DNA of 64,000 nucleotides from Molossus alvarezi (GCA_037176705.1 CM073887.1:23687501-23751500); one strand, 5' to 3'. Counted from the stretch's first letter, positions 11,295-23,308 are shown. Notes: generated by a model from the sequence alone, not told the origin. A program made the numbers and translations.

Positions 11295-11646
11295 GGCCCA
11301 TCCATGGCTTCTCTCGGCCCCACTGACCAAATCAGCGAAGTGCCATCTTAGACAGCAGGTATAGACCCGCACCGGGGAGATGGGAGTAGGTCCTCCCCCG
11401 AAAGTTCTGTTTTAGCAAGAATAGTGTGGAAAACCATGAGAACAAACAGTCCTGTAGAGCTTCCATGATTCAAACAGGGTGGCATCAGCATGTGAACACA
11501 CAGAACGACCAATGGTACAGAAACAGACCCAAGCACGCGTGGAAATTGAATGTGTGCTAAAGGTGTAATTTCATACAAAAGGGGGAAATGGGCTTTTTAA
11601 AATAAGTAATGTTGGGTTAAATGAAAGGTCACGTGGAAAAAAAGAT
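11295..11646. other. Unassigned sequence
   Basis: No gene or recognisable repeat between the hAT element and the short SINE. Confidence 0.4.
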
Positions 11647-11663
11647 AAAAGTACATCTTTTTG

Positions 11664-11754
11664 CCCTGGCAGGTTTGGCTCAGTGGTGGGAGTGTCGGCC
11701 TGCGGACCAGAGTCCCAGGTTCGGTTCCCGCTAGGGGCACGTACCAAAAAAAAA
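11664..11754 (+). mobile_element. Head-only 'mini-Ves' SINE
   Basis: Contains only the tRNA-like head, 82 nt from 'ccctggcaggtttggctcag' through 'ggttcggttcccgctagggg' to 'cacgtacc', followed directly by nine A. The rest of a Ves SINE (second half, CT tract and tail) is absent. It is not a decayed copy: the 15-bp repeat aaaagtacatctttt flanks it at 11647-11661 and 11759-11773, so it inserted in this form. It shares its 3' boundary and two sequence differences with the copy at 42880-42960. Confidence 0.85.
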
Positions 11755-11774
11755 GGTAAAAAGTACATCTTTTC

Positions 11775-12065
11775 TTTATCCAGACACAACAACATACATT
11801 CAAATGGGTCAGAAATTTATGTAAATACAATGAAACCATACACCTATTAGAAAAAAATAAGAATGACTTTTTCTATCACTCGGGGGTAGGGTAGACTTTC
11901 CTAACTACAACTCATAATTCAGGTACAATAAGGAAAAGACTGATATATCTGACTATTTAACAATTTAAGATAAAACAGCACCATGAGCAACATAAAAAAA
12001 GAGAGAAGGAAATAAATTTTGAACTGAAAAAAGTCTGCAATGTATTCACAGATAAAAATATAAGC
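11775..12065 (+). repeat. Old L1 ORF2 3'-part relic
   Basis: Decayed sense-strand L1 text: 'tacaatgaaaccatacacct', 'gaatgactttttctatcact', 'gactttcctaactacaactc', 'aagactgatatatctgacta', 'caccatgagcaacataaaa', 'tctgcaatgtattcacagat'. It fits the ORF2 C-terminal region of an L1M. No reading frame survives. Confidence 0.55.
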
Positions 12066-12659
12066 TTGATGAAATAAAAACCCTATGTCCTGAATTTCAT
12101 TGGAAGTATCAGTATGAACTTAAAGTATATTTTATCTTTTAAAAAGTACATACCCGAAAAAGGCCCAGAAATGAAAACCAGGCCTGTACCAAGGAACGTC
12201 CCTGGTGCTCAGATTATAGTCTTTAAATGCATTTCCACTCAAAGGAACCGAGAGAAAACGCTGATTTTTCCCAGAGAAAAAGCTGACTCGGGGTCTAAGG
12301 CAGGAAATGTACAAGACGAGCTGGAGGATCTTGTGATATTGACAGCAAGGGAAACATCAAGGACCGTTGGAGCCAGATCAAAACACTCCGGAGCCAACTT
12401 GAAGAAGTCCCCAGGCACCAAACGTAGAACATTATAATCATCAATAAGAATAATAACTGCAGTGGATCGAAACACCTCAAATACGTTTAAATCCATGAGT
12501 TCAGAATAACACTTAACAGAGAAACCTATGGGTCCCTTTTCATGGATTCTAGGAAACAAGCAAATAATTTTGAATCAAACATGTATCTTGCCTTTCCTAA
12601 ATGAACCGTAGCTCAGGGTAACCAAATAGTTGATGAGAAGTTACTAGTCTTGGTAACAG
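12066..12659. other. Unassigned, possibly further L1M sequence
   Basis: Lies between two L1M-like blocks on the same strand, so it may be the middle of one L1M 3' region. No specific match is recognised. Overlapping opposed frames of 106-107 codons are read as chance. Confidence 0.3.
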
Positions 12660-13502
12660 ATACAAAGGAGAGATGATAGAATCAGGACGTTCCCATTTTG
12701 CAACCCCTGATGATTTAATAGATCTGACAGTGATCATCAATGACTGCTGACATCGCAGAAACAGACTCAAGACATTGTGTGCCTCTTGACAGAGGTAGAC
12801 AATATTGCCTTTAAACTATTGCCAAAAAGTTGAACCTGAATCTGCATGTGACTCTAGTTTAGGTCTGAAAACCAATTTAAGGGAAACAGAGTAGATAAAG
12901 AAACATTTTAAATAACAACATTAAAATGTGGTCAGCAAAATCCAGACTGCAGAAACTACAAGACAATGATTCACCTTCTTGATGAAATACATTGCAGGAA
13001 AAGACAGGGAGGGAATGGGAGAGGGCCTGGAGGGAAATGAGGAAGACGAAGAGAAGGAAAAATCTGTAAGTTAAAAGAGACTTGAGATATCAACCATGAG
13101 AAGGTGTTAAGCTTATTTGAAGTATGATTCAAATAAAGAAACTATAAAAAAAAAAATATTTTGAAGACAATTAGGAAAATTTGAACAGTGACTGGATAGT
13201 TGATAATATTAAAGTTATTATTTTAATTTAGTTGTGATCATGGTATTTTGTTTATATTAAAACTTTTCTTTTACAAATATGCACAGCAGTATTTATAAAG
13301 GAAATAATATAGTACCTTGGATTTGCTTCAAAATCAACACGAGAGAAGAGGAGATAAGAGAATATGTGAATACAAAGACGCAACCAGATTGGTCCAGAGT
13401 TGATCATTCCTGAATCTGTGTTATGGATGGATATGTGGGAGTTCATTGTATTAGTCTACTTTTTTAAAGGCTTGGCATTTTCCATAATAAAAATTTTATT
13501 TT
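12660..13502 (+). repeat. Old L1 3' untranslated region
   Basis: The right-hand part (13150-13500) is recognisable: 'gaaaatttgaacagtgactg', 'gttgtgatcatggtattttg', 'ggatttgcttcaaaatcaac', 'tgtgggagttcattgtatta', 'ttttccataataaaaatttt'. It is the sense counterpart of the minus-strand relic at 6795-7135. The left part is assigned by continuity and is less certain. Confidence 0.5.
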
Positions 13503-15007
13503 GTTTCCTTGTGTGAGGAAATGGCTTTGAGGAGTTCCAGTTATTTCAGGTGCAGCAGAAGCGTCCCACAAAGCACTAATGAGCACATACTGTATACATA
13601 GCATAGTAAGAACACCTAGGACGACACTGCAGTGGTTCAGGTGAAAGACCAAGTAGAATTATGGTGGTGGCAGTAGATGCAGGAAAAGGAAAAAAATGGA
13701 AGTTTTTTCTTTATTAGGAAAAATGTTAGCCACTGTGAAATCTATGCATAGTCCAACAAAGGAACATTCATATGTGTTATATTTAATGTCCTTGGAAGAA
13801 CCAATGAACAAGCCAATTGTCTAAAGAGATAATAGATTTCTCTATTTGAATGGAAGTTCAAGTTCTTTGAATTTCATTAGAATTAAATACCTTGAGAATT
13901 TACATCTTTTTATTCATTGACGTTTAGAAACCAAACATTCTGCTACAATTTACAAGGTCTGCACTATTATCTATAAAAGGAAAAAAAAAAAAGGAAGGAT
14001 AACAAGATTGCTTGTAGAATAATTAGCAATGCTCCACATTGTTGCAAGCATGACCTTTATTTTACCTATTTATCCCAGCCTCTGCTTTCTGCCAGCAGCC
14101 CACACGTGGCTTTAAGCGGACCCTCGTGAGTGCCTGTGAAGGGTCCATCCTCAAGCGGCCACCGGAACAGGGGTCAGTTGAAATGCGCAAAGGCTGTGTC
14201 TGGGACTAGAACAGCAGCCGGAACCAGAGCAGCACCCAGGACTAACTGGCTCGGTCGCTCTCATACTGGCCCTGCGTTCTCTGTGCAGAGGATGCTCTCT
14301 CCATGGCCTCCAGCTTGCTCTCCTTTCTCTTTACCTTGCACAGGGCCCATTAGGGCCTCTTCAGGCCCAGGCCTTTGCAGTTTCCTCACTGTTTTCTTAG
14401 TTCAATCACCGAGTAAAGCAGTCTAACTGGCCAAGCCTAGCTTAAGCCTGGTCATTGGACAGCCTAAGGACAGCCGCTGGGCCAAGGGCCTATGTCTGGC
14501 CAGTCAGCTGTGACCCAGGCAGGAGGTGGGCTGAGTTGCAGAGCATAAAGCATGGCTGCCTGTAATTGCCCCTTGAGCAGGCCTGTGGATCGGGCAGAGG
14601 CTCTTAGAAGGGGCCTTGGGAAGACCAGTACTACACAGATGTTTAATCTGTTCTGCAAACCTGGGTCTATTGCTGCTCGTTCAGATATCAGTCTCAAAAT
14701 CAATTTGGACCTCCATTTACCAAACCCCAGATGCTAACACATCCCAAACGAAAGAGGATCCATTTAGGGCTCAACAATCCACTCAGTCCAACGCATGAAG
14801 AAATGACCTTGAGTCCCAAGAACAAAACCGTTATCAACTCCTACTACTTTCTAGTTCCTTAGAAGATACAAATAGAACAAACTACCATCTTAGCCCCTAG
14901 GGAAAATGTTTGTGATGGGGGTGGGGTCAGTTTTGCTCCTTCTGATATTTATCAGTGTTCAAGGCCACTGATAATTATTTGACCAGCTGCAGTTTGTTGT
15001 AATTTGT
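13503..15007. other. Unassigned sequence
   Basis: No gene or clear repeat. A short poly(A) lies at about 13980-13992. The G+C-richer section 14100-14650 could be an old LTR or unique DNA; I could not assign it. Confidence 0.4.
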
Positions 15008-15202
15008 TATATACCAGGCACTGTGCCCAGAGCGTTTGCCTCCGTCGCCTCATTTAATCTTCCCAACAATAAGCACAGTCTCTATTTGACAGAGAAGTAA
15101 AGTAAGGCTTTGAGAGGCTGAGTGGTTTGTCTAAGGTCACACAGCTACCAAGTGCACATCAGCATCTGGACCCAGAAACCCAGAGCTAACTCCTTTCTTA
15201 AT
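15008..15202 (-). repeat. MIR element
   Basis: Antisense MIR: 'ataccaggcactgtgcccag', 'gcctcatttaatcttcccaa', 'tttgacagagaagtaaagta', 'aaggtcacacagctaccaag', 'tggacccagaaacccagag'. Order and length fit a nearly complete copy. Confidence 0.85.
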
Positions 15203-16489
15203 CCATATGTTATTTTGTCTTCTGTGCTGGTCTCATTGAGTTTATTGCTGCCTTGTTACCACTGATCATGTCACCTAACTTATTGGGACTTACCATATTT
15301 CTTCAATGAAGAGGAACCATATTTTGATCATGGAATGAGTTTCCCAACTTGGTGGACATTGCTAGTCAATGTCCCAGCTGCAGTGTCAGAGGGTGGCCTC
15401 GCTCATTCCAGGGACAAATGTCTTTGATTTAGCAAACTCACTCAATGGCTACAACATTTTCTGAGATGGGGGTTCTTAGCCTGCACAGCATGCAAATGCA
15501 TTTTAAAATGAACTCATTTATGATCGCATTAGAAAAAGTCCAACATAATGAGCTTCTGTGGCCTTGTTTATGAAAATGGAACTTTTAGACTCTGCAATTA
15601 CCCAAAGCAGTAAAACGGCAAAGAAAGCCAGCGTGTTAAATAATAATTGCAAATGTTATATAAATGAGAGTGGTTTGATTGAATTTATTAGACATGTGTT
15701 GCTGGCATTTTAAGATATAAAGCATTTATCACACACAAAAAATGATGATTTCTTCACTTAAGCTCATTAGGAAATCACACATCAATTCACACATAATTAC
15801 AGAGGAATTTCTGCTGCTCCCCACAAATCATTACCATGTTAGCTGAAGTTGAATGGATTTTTACATGATTTGGAAAGGTGAGTTCTCAACACCTCACTCA
15901 TATAAAATAAGCTATACATCTGACTGGGGCCCCATCTCTTGAGTCATTCAGAGGAAAGACTGGCCCGAGGATTCTCAGACAGGAGACTGTCCTGAAACAT
16001 GATCTTCGCATCATAATCTCACATAGATCTTCCTGCTCCAGGGACTTAAGAGTTAAGAGTCTAGAGATAAATATTTGCATCAGATGATAATCACTATTTG
16101 AGAGTAAGTTGGAAGAAGGAGAGAGTTATAACAAAAAATAGGGGTATCAATGTAAGTTTAAGAAATTTGTTGAATTTGGCATCAATTTATAGATAGTGAA
16201 CAAGATACAAGGCTACCAAGCATCTATCAACCACCCAAGAAGAAGAGCAGTCTTCATACTGATGCAGATGCCAGGGAAAGGGCCTTTCTTTTCTTCATAT
16301 AACATCTTGTAAAATATATAGTCACTGGATATTCAAAAATATACTTTCTTGCAAGCTTGACGCTCATCCTTTTTTCCTGTTCCCAGAAACAAGGTAAAGT
16401 AAATATACAAGAAAGTAGCAGCAGAGTGAGAAAGTTGATATATGAGAGCAATCATTAATTGTTAGAAGTAAAACATGAGGGCATGAATC
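15203..16489. other. Unassigned A+T-rich sequence
   Basis: No gene or recognisable repeat. The block 15480-15840 is listed separately as candidate conserved non-coding DNA. Confidence 0.4.
15480..15840. other. Candidate conserved non-coding element
   Basis: Non-repetitive A+T-rich block with clustered homeodomain/POU-like words: 'cagcatgcaaatgcatttta', 'ttaaataataattgcaaatg', 'cacacataattacagagg'. No open frame. The palindromic 'atgcaaatgcat' at about 15492 is notable. Conservation is not shown here. Confidence 0.25.
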
Positions 16490-16556
16490 ATCAATCCATG
16501 TCCTCAATATATGAAAGGCATTTATGAATCAATAGAAAAATAATCAAAAATTCAGT

Positions 16557-16580
16557 AAAAAAAAAAAAAAAAAAAAAAAA
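16557..16580. repeat. Poly(A) tract
   Basis: Twenty-four consecutive A inside the L1M relic. It is not at an element end, so it is more likely a local expansion than a retroposon tail. Confidence 0.95.
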
Positions 16581-17019
16581 TGGGCAAAGGTCATAAAAAG
16601 GTAGCCCATAGAGAAAGAAACACAAATGGTTTTCCAACACAGAGAAGATACCCAACCTCATTTAAAATTAACTGTAGATTAAAACAATAATGAAATACAA
16701 CTTCTAACCTGTCAGGTTGACAGAGATAAAAAAAAGTTTGGTAACATATTGTGTTTATAAGGACACCAAGGAACACTCATATTATTGGTGAAGTTTAATG
16801 CACTACAACTTCTTTGGGGGGTGATATATGTCAATGTGTATCAAACTTTAAAATGCACACACTCTTTGACCCAGCAATTCCACTTCTAACGATTTATTCC
16901 ATAACTTATATACATGTTGACAATTCATATAGGGATATTCATCATAGCATTGTAATAGCAAGATACTGTAAATGCTAAATTGTCCAACAATTAGGAACCA
17001 GTTAAAGAGTACCATGTGT

Positions 17020-17235
17020 CCAGCCGATGTGGCTCAGCAGTTGAGCATCAACCCATGCACCAAGAGGTCGTCGGTTCGATTCTCAGTCAGGACACATGCC
17101 CAGGTTGTGGACCTGATCCCCAGTGGGGGGCATGCAGGAGGCAGCCAGTCAATGTTCTCTCTCATTGATGTTTCTATCTCTCTGTCTCACTTCCTCTCTC
17201 TAAAATCAATAAAGGAAAAAAAAAATTTTTTTAAA
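17020..17235 (+). mobile_element. Ves SINE (AAAATCAATAAA-tail type) in L1M
   Basis: Head 'cagccgatgtggctcagcag', 'catgcaccaagaggtcgtcg', box-B-like 'ggttcgattctc', 'ggacacatgcccaggttgtg', 'catgcaggaggcagccagtc', tail 'ctctctaaaatcaataaagg'. Flanked by aaagagtaccatgt (17004-17017) and aaagagtgccatgt (about 17245-17258), one mismatch. Confidence 0.95.
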
Positions 17236-17401
17236 TAAATAAATAAAGAGTGCCATGTAGCAGTTAAAGAAGAATGCAGTAGGTTTCTTCTTATGTATTG
17301 ATACCCACATTTTTATGTATTGATACAAATCCAAGAACCATTACAAACTTTTAAAAATGATATAAGCTATATAATATACTAACATTTATATAAAAACAAA
17401 A

Positions 17402-17418
17402 AGATATATATATATATG
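17402..17418. repeat. (AT)n microsatellite
   Basis: Short 'gatatatatatatat' run within the old L1 tail. Confidence 0.7.
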
Positions 17419-17485
17419 AATATAGGACATATTCATATAGAGAATACATGAAAATAGAAATAACCCTTTCCCATTGAGAATGAGT

Positions 17486-18230
17486 AACTGTTACCATTGC
17501 CCAGCCAAGCCAGCATTAACAAGTGTAGAATTTATTTAATATAATTCTGAAGGTTTCTTTCTTTTTTTCTGTGAAAAAAGCAGTCTTTGAAATGTAAACT
17601 CTGTGTGTGTGTGTGTACATACAAACACTTACATGCTTTGTAAATAGAATGCTTCTGGAAGGACAACGAAGAAAGTCTGGGAAAGGAGGTGTCTGGGGAA
17701 CTTGGAGTGTTTTTGCATTAAATTTCTTGTATTAAACTTTTTTTTAGAACCAAGTTTCCACATTATCAGACTTATGGAGGGGAGCTCCACATGGTATAAA
17801 TAGAAATGGCATCTGTGAGAACGATGTAAACCAAGGAAGTCCCATGTTAGGTCCTTGGGAGCAAAGGGTTTTCATCTTGAGAAGACAGACAAGGTCAGGT
17901 GGAGGGGGCCACCCTCGGGCAGGACGCCACTGCTCATTGCTGGACATGGGTTTCGATTTCTCTCCTTCTCAATGGGTGAGGGGTGGAGGAGGCATATACT
18001 TCCAGCCCTTTGCCCTACCTTCAGGAGATGTTTCAGGGTTAAAGGAACTATTATGTGAGGTGCTTCCTGAAGACTTTTCCACAATCTGTCCTCTCAGAAA
18101 AGATGCGGAAGATAAATGACACACTGGAGTGAAGATTCCCCTTCAGAGAGCAAACCACCCTTTGAAGGGAAACGGCTTTGGAAAGTGCATGGACTTCAAG
18201 GAACTGATGCCAATCACAACCCTCAAGGAG
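17486..18230. other. Unassigned sequence with a short (TG)n
   Basis: A TG run lies at about 17600-17615. Nothing else is recognised. Confidence 0.4.
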
Positions 18231-18431
18231 CCCTGGCGGGGTGGCTCAGCTGGCGGGAGCATCGCCCCATATGCACCAAAAGGTTGTGGCTTCGATTCCG
18301 GTCAGGGTTTGACCCCTGGCTGGGGTGCGTACAGGAGGCAACTGATCGATGTTTCTCTCTTTCTCTCCCTGACCCCCTTCTTCTCCCTAAAAATCAATGA
18401 GCATATCCTCAGGGAAGGATTAAAAAAAAAT
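18231..18431 (+). mobile_element. Mosaic Ves SINE
   Basis: Head 'ccctggcggggtggctcagc' with 'ccccatatgcaccaaaaggt', box-B-like 'gcttcgattccggtcaggg'. The tail contains both 'ctccctaaaaatcaatgagc' and 'atatcctcagggaaggatt'. It therefore joins features of the two tail classes seen in this window. No clear flanking duplication. Confidence 0.88.
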
Positions 18432-19899
18432 CTTCGAAGAAACTCCCGTCATTGAAACTCCCAGACCTTTTCCTACGGGTGGTTCGGGGAGCTGCCCTTT
18501 CTCTTCAACCTGCTTTGGGCCTCAAGGCATTTGGTGGCCTGTAGGCCACATCTCCATCCACAGAACAGAGGCAGTAGCGTGAAGAGCGTGGCCATTTGTC
18601 CTTGGTCCAGCTTGCGAGTCAGAGATAAAACATTCCAGGTGCCCCGAACCCTTCCGCACCCGAAAGCATGCTCTGAATCAGAGCAGCCACTGCCTGGGCC
18701 TTCCCTGATTCCCAGACGCCGAAGCACTCATTACCCCAGCGCTAAAGGGCCCTGATGCCGGCTGGAGCACGCAGCTTCAGAGCTGCGGGAGGCCGGTTAA
18801 GAAAACAGAACCGCAGCTTTAAAAACAAAACAAAACCAAAAACTGTGCTGAGACCCAGGCAGTCCAGGCACTTTCTCCTGTAAATGAGCTTTGCATGATG
18901 AGCTCAGCTGCTAGCCTAGGATCTGAGCTGCTCAAATCCAACATTTGCTAGCCTAATAGCCAATAAAAACAAACAAAAAGGGCAAAAATATGACAAAACC
19001 CAAAGTCTTCTCGAAGGATGAGCTAAAGACTTACACTTTGCTTTTTTTTTTAATGCTCCAATTGCCAGGCAAGTGAGAGTAGGAAAGAGATTCTCTTGTT
19101 AAGAATAAAAAAGGGGGTGGATTTCACCTCTCTTTTTAGGCGTTGAAGGAGAAAAGCACTGAATAGGAAAGTGAAATGGTTTTGTCCCTTTTTTGGGAAA
19201 GAATAGTTTTAACCTTCAAGTAACTGCAGAGGTTGTTGGAGCTTATACAGGGAAACTCTTCAGAGAGACAGGGGCATGAATCATGGGTCGTTTTATCTCC
19301 ACTTTAAAGCACTGGGACATTCAAATTCCCCAAAGAAAAGAGAGCTGGTGGTGCAAACGACCCAATCTAATGGATTTATTAATATCCCCAGCACCAGCCC
19401 AGGAGGTGCCTTCCTTTCTGTTGGTGACACCAGCAGTGTTTTTTCCTGAGTTGAGTCACCCTCTCCCTGCTCGTGGGGTTGAGGTCACTGGAGAAGGGAA
19501 GTATGAGCCACTCTGGGTGTGCTTTCTATTTTTCACGTGTTAGTGAGAAGTCGGCAGGACCTGGGGACAGGAAGTCGTGCGCGGGACCAGAGTGCTTGCT
19601 ACTGGAGTTTGACGAATGCCTGAAGAATGTCCTGTAAACAACACGAAAGCTGCGATGACACCGCAGAAGGGGCAACCCGACGGAGTGTATTTCGGAGGGC
19701 CGCATGCAGGCACCCTGTGCGGACCGGGCTCCTCCAGGTCGGCAAAGAAGTAGGAACTAATGGGAAGTAGCTGGCTGGCCTTCCCCGGTGATAGATGAAG
19801 GATTGCGGGGCAGAAGTTTTATGATGGGAATTTATGTTCTCTGGGAAAGGGCTGATGCATTTCCTTCTCCAGCAACATCCATCAGAGCCTGATGTTTAT
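18432..19899. other. Unassigned sequence
   Basis: No gene or recognisable repeat seen. Confidence 0.4.
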
Positions 19900-20180
19900 T
19901 TGACACTCTCTCATCAGATATTCATGAACGCACACAAGCTGAGTGTTCACTTGGTATAGCACGGCGAACACGGCGAACACGGCGGATGAGACCCCTTCCC
20001 TTGGGAAGCTTGCAGGTTCCTGGGTGGTACCCGTGGGAAAGGGGCACCTACATAGTGCCTGGCAAGGACCACCACGAGAGTAAGCACAAATGCCCAGGAC
20101 ACACGGCAGGAGCCCTGGTGGAGGGGGTCAGAAAAGGTGTCTTGGAAGAGGAGGCAATCAGCCCTAACAAAATGTGAAAC
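19900..20180 (-). repeat. LINE-2 relic
   Basis: Reads like the antisense 3' part of L2: 'tcatcagatattcatgaacg' at the tail, 'cccttgggaagcttgcaggt' for the 'coded segment left of the tail', and 'gtgtcttggaagaggaggca' further in. A threefold CACGGCGAA repeat (19960-19986) interrupts it. Moderately supported. Confidence 0.4.
19960..19986. repeat. Threefold 9-bp tandem repeat
   Basis: CACGGCGAA, CACGGCGAA, CACGGCGGA in a row. Each unit holds a CpG pair. Small local expansion in an L2 relic. Confidence 0.95.
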
Positions 20181-20214
20181 AATAAAAAACGTACATATGG
20201 GTCTCTGCCCCAGT

Positions 20215-20880
20215 TCCTAAAACTCTTGCGAGTTACTATGCATTAAGAGCGCTAAGAGCATCTTTTGTTCTACTATTTGGGCTTTGACTATTTCCTGACT
20301 TCCTTGGAATTTCCTTTGTGGCAGTATCTTTTGTTCTAATGAGGTGACTCCCGGAGGCTCCAGAATGGGGCTGGTCACCAGAAAGATCAAGCCCAGATTA
20401 GAAGCTTGGAACTTTCAGCCCCGCCCGGGTCCCCAGGAAAAGGAGAGGGTCTGGAAATGGAGTTAATGATCAATCAAGCCTGAGTGATAAAACCTCCATA
20501 AAAAACTCAGAGGTACGGAGTTCCGACAGCTTCTGCGTTGGTGAACCCATCTACATGTCGGAAGAGTGGAGCACCCCAGCTCCACAGGGCAGAAACTTCT
20601 GGGATTCTATGTACCCCTTCATCAGCTGTTCATCTGTGTCCCTTATCATATTCCTTATTACATAATAAACTGGCAAACCAAGTACATGTTTCCCTGGGTT
20701 CTGCAAATAATCGAATCCAAGGGGAGAGTCATGGGAACCTCCAATTTGTAGCCAAGTCAGACAGAACTTGTGTGTAGCCTGAGAACCTACTACTTACAAT
20801 TGGCATCTAAAGTGGGGGCTGGTCTCGTGAGCCCTTAACTTGTGGGGTCTTCAGGAACTCCAGTGAGGGTCAGAACTGAG
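20215..20880 (+). mobile_element. ERVL-type LTR (LTR33-like), solo
   Basis: Body and 3' end of an old endogenous-retrovirus LTR: 'ggtcaccagaaagatcaagc', 'aacctccataaaaaactcag', 'cagcttctgcgttggtgaac', a polyadenylation-like 'cataataaactggcaaacc', 'gtttccctgggttctgcaaa', 'aacctccaatttgtagccaa', 'aattggcatctaaagtgggg'. No retroviral coding region is next to it, so it stands as a solo LTR. The LTR33 name is from memory; the 5' boundary is approximate. Confidence 0.6.
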
Positions 20881-23308
20881 AACTGCTTTGTGTGGGGAGC
20901 AGCCCTCAGTTCTGGTGGCAGGAATGTCCTGAGTGTGGCAGTCGCGTGAGAGCTAAGAAGCGACAGTGGGGAGCGTAGTTTCTTCTTTGCACAGAAGAGG
21001 GACGTGAAGAGAGCAGGGTGGGCAAGTATCAGCCGCAAGAGGTGCAGAGGTCCCTCGGTTCCCCGGCCGAATCTTGATCTTCCTCTCCCTCAGCTCTCTC
21101 CTTCGGAGTTTCAGCCTCTATGCCCTTCAGAACCAGTCCAGGCCTGCCCTCTCTGCCCACATGGCACCCTGCCTACTGCACGTAGGACTCCTGGCCCCGG
21201 GTCCCCGCTCAGGCGGCCCAGAGCCCACCTGGTGCTCCACAGCCGTCTGACTCCAACCCAGCTCCGTCCTGAATGGGGCCTGGATTTCATCTCCATCCTC
21301 AGCTACCACTCGACGCTTTCTCCTTTTCCCTCTCCTCCTCCCACTCCATGAAAAGGGCGGAGAATGTGAGGGCCACATAAGCAGAAAGAGAGTAGGTAAA
21401 ATGGAATCCATAAATGATTTATAGCAGGAACAAAAACAAAAACAACAAAAAAATCCTTCAGTTCAAGTGAGCCCCTCTCCGAGAAGCTGGTATGCAATTC
21501 CATCTTGCCTTATCCCACCTCGGGCCCCAGTGAGCGAAACCACGGAGCTGACAGAAAAGGAGAAAATTCGATCTGACAACTAATTTTTCTACATACTGTC
21601 CAATGTCCCTTTTAGATGACTTTCCATTAGATTGTCCAAATATTTTCATTTTTCATTATAGATCCTGGGACATGTGGTATTTTCAACAGAACCCTAGTTG
21701 ACTTCCATAATGGTTTTATACTTTTGCATCTCTTTGTTCTCAAAGTGCCTAACCTACTCAGTAAGTTAATTTTGAGTGAACGAATGACTTAAATTGTCCT
21801 TGGGTTAAGTTTGAAGTTGCTTGAAGGCAAAACCCAAAAAGAAAAGCTCTCTTGTCCAGGCACGGCTAATTTGCTTTGTAGAAATCACCGCTCCGGAGAG
21901 GGAGGGAGGGCAATTCCTAACTTTTCTAACTGGCTGCTAACCAGATCGATACCAGCTGTTTACTACGAACAGAATGCATCCAAACCATCAGTAAGGCAAA
22001 CTCTGCCCAAAAGTATTTCCTCTGTGTAAACTGTCCAAGGCCTTGTTTCTGTGTCAGAAACAGAACTGTGGCAGAAAAGAGAGAAACACTTTCTGCAGCA
22101 AATGTCCGAGTTAATAACGCAGAACCGTCCCGAGGCTCACTCTTTGGACTTCGCCTTCTCCCTCTGCCTGTCTAACAAGCCCCTCTCTCCGCACAGATTT
22201 GCAAAGCACTCCACTGGATCCTCCCTACGACCCAATTTGCCATAATGTGTATTTAATGGAATCTGGACCTGGGACGCCTTCCAAAATCATTACCAGAAGG
22301 ACCAGAACAGTCCCACGGGGACATTTACACCTATGGTACAAGCCCATGACAAGTGCCCCCGAGACTTCCAGTATTTTATATTTGAGACCGTGGGGTCCTT
22401 TTGGTTTGGGTTGGGGGGTAGACATAAATGCTTATTTGGTTGCTTGTCTTACCCTTCCATACTTCCTGCACAAATCGAGAGACCACAGTAAAGTTGTACG
22501 TGGAGATACTCTTAGGAAGCCCGAATTTGTAACCTTTTCTCAGACACCCAGTAAGCAGACAACAAGCAAACAGGCCCCGGCGTGGAGCCGGCAGCAGGGT
22601 AGGCTCCTCACTCGGCCACCGCGCTGCCCTCCGATCGTCCCTCCACAGAATGACAAACTCTACATACTGTGCACTCTAAACTGGAAAACAAACAAGCCCT
22701 GAAAGTGACAGTGTCATCTGTGGAGAGCAAGACTCTGCCATAAAGTAACCTTCCAGATTTAGGTGCTTCCCGGTTAAAACAACTTCACAGCGTTGTCCCT
22801 GATGAGCGTGGGGTGAAGCTGGAAAACCCTCCCGACAAGTCTGAAGGGCTCAAAGGTCTTCGGATACGGGAGCACTTACTACAGCAAGACCAACCCACCC
22901 TGGAGGGCAGGCCAGGCACATTCCACCCCTTCGGAACCCTTTGTGGCAAAGGTAAAGACCTGGAGAAGGAAAGGGTGCACGCCCACCGGAAGGGCCTCCC
23001 ACCTTTGCTGGACACAGAGCTGGGCTGCCACTCACGCTGTCCCTGGATGCCTGGCAGAGGTCCCTGCGAACACGGGGCAGGTGAGAGGGGTTCCCTGGCC
23101 AGAGGCCACAGCTGGGCACAGAACGCAGACTTGGTGGCAACTCTGCCATTTTGCCCTCACATGTCCCTTTTCTCCCAGGAGTGCTCGCTGCTGATGAGGC
23201 CGCGTATCATCTGATCCTGTTCATTAAATGGGAATTGGAGACTGTGGAAGGAAGGAGGAACGTGGCTTCTGAGCTCAGCATCAATGTCCCCTTACGTATG
23301 CACATCAA
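20881..23308. other. Unassigned sequence
   Basis: No recognisable gene or repeat. Open frames of up to 167 codons (22199-22702) and 133 codons (22813-23214) carry no domain I recognise, and the dense overlap of frames on both strands suggests G+C bias. Confidence 0.4.

Larger units (their letters stand above)
16490..17485 (+). repeat. L1M 3' region, split by a Ves SINE
   Basis: Sense-strand old L1: 'tgggcaaaggtcataaaaag', 'gaagatacccaacctcattt', 'aacaataatgaaatacaact', 'ctttgacccagcaattccac', 'gtccaacaattaggaaccag'. After the SINE it continues 'cagttaaagaagaatgcagt'. A 24-nt A run (16557-16580) sits within it, probably a later expansion. Confidence 0.7.

Noticed and set aside
22199..23214. 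Possible exons in 167- and 133-codon frames
   Set aside because: No domain, no consistent splice sites, and frames overlap others on both strands.
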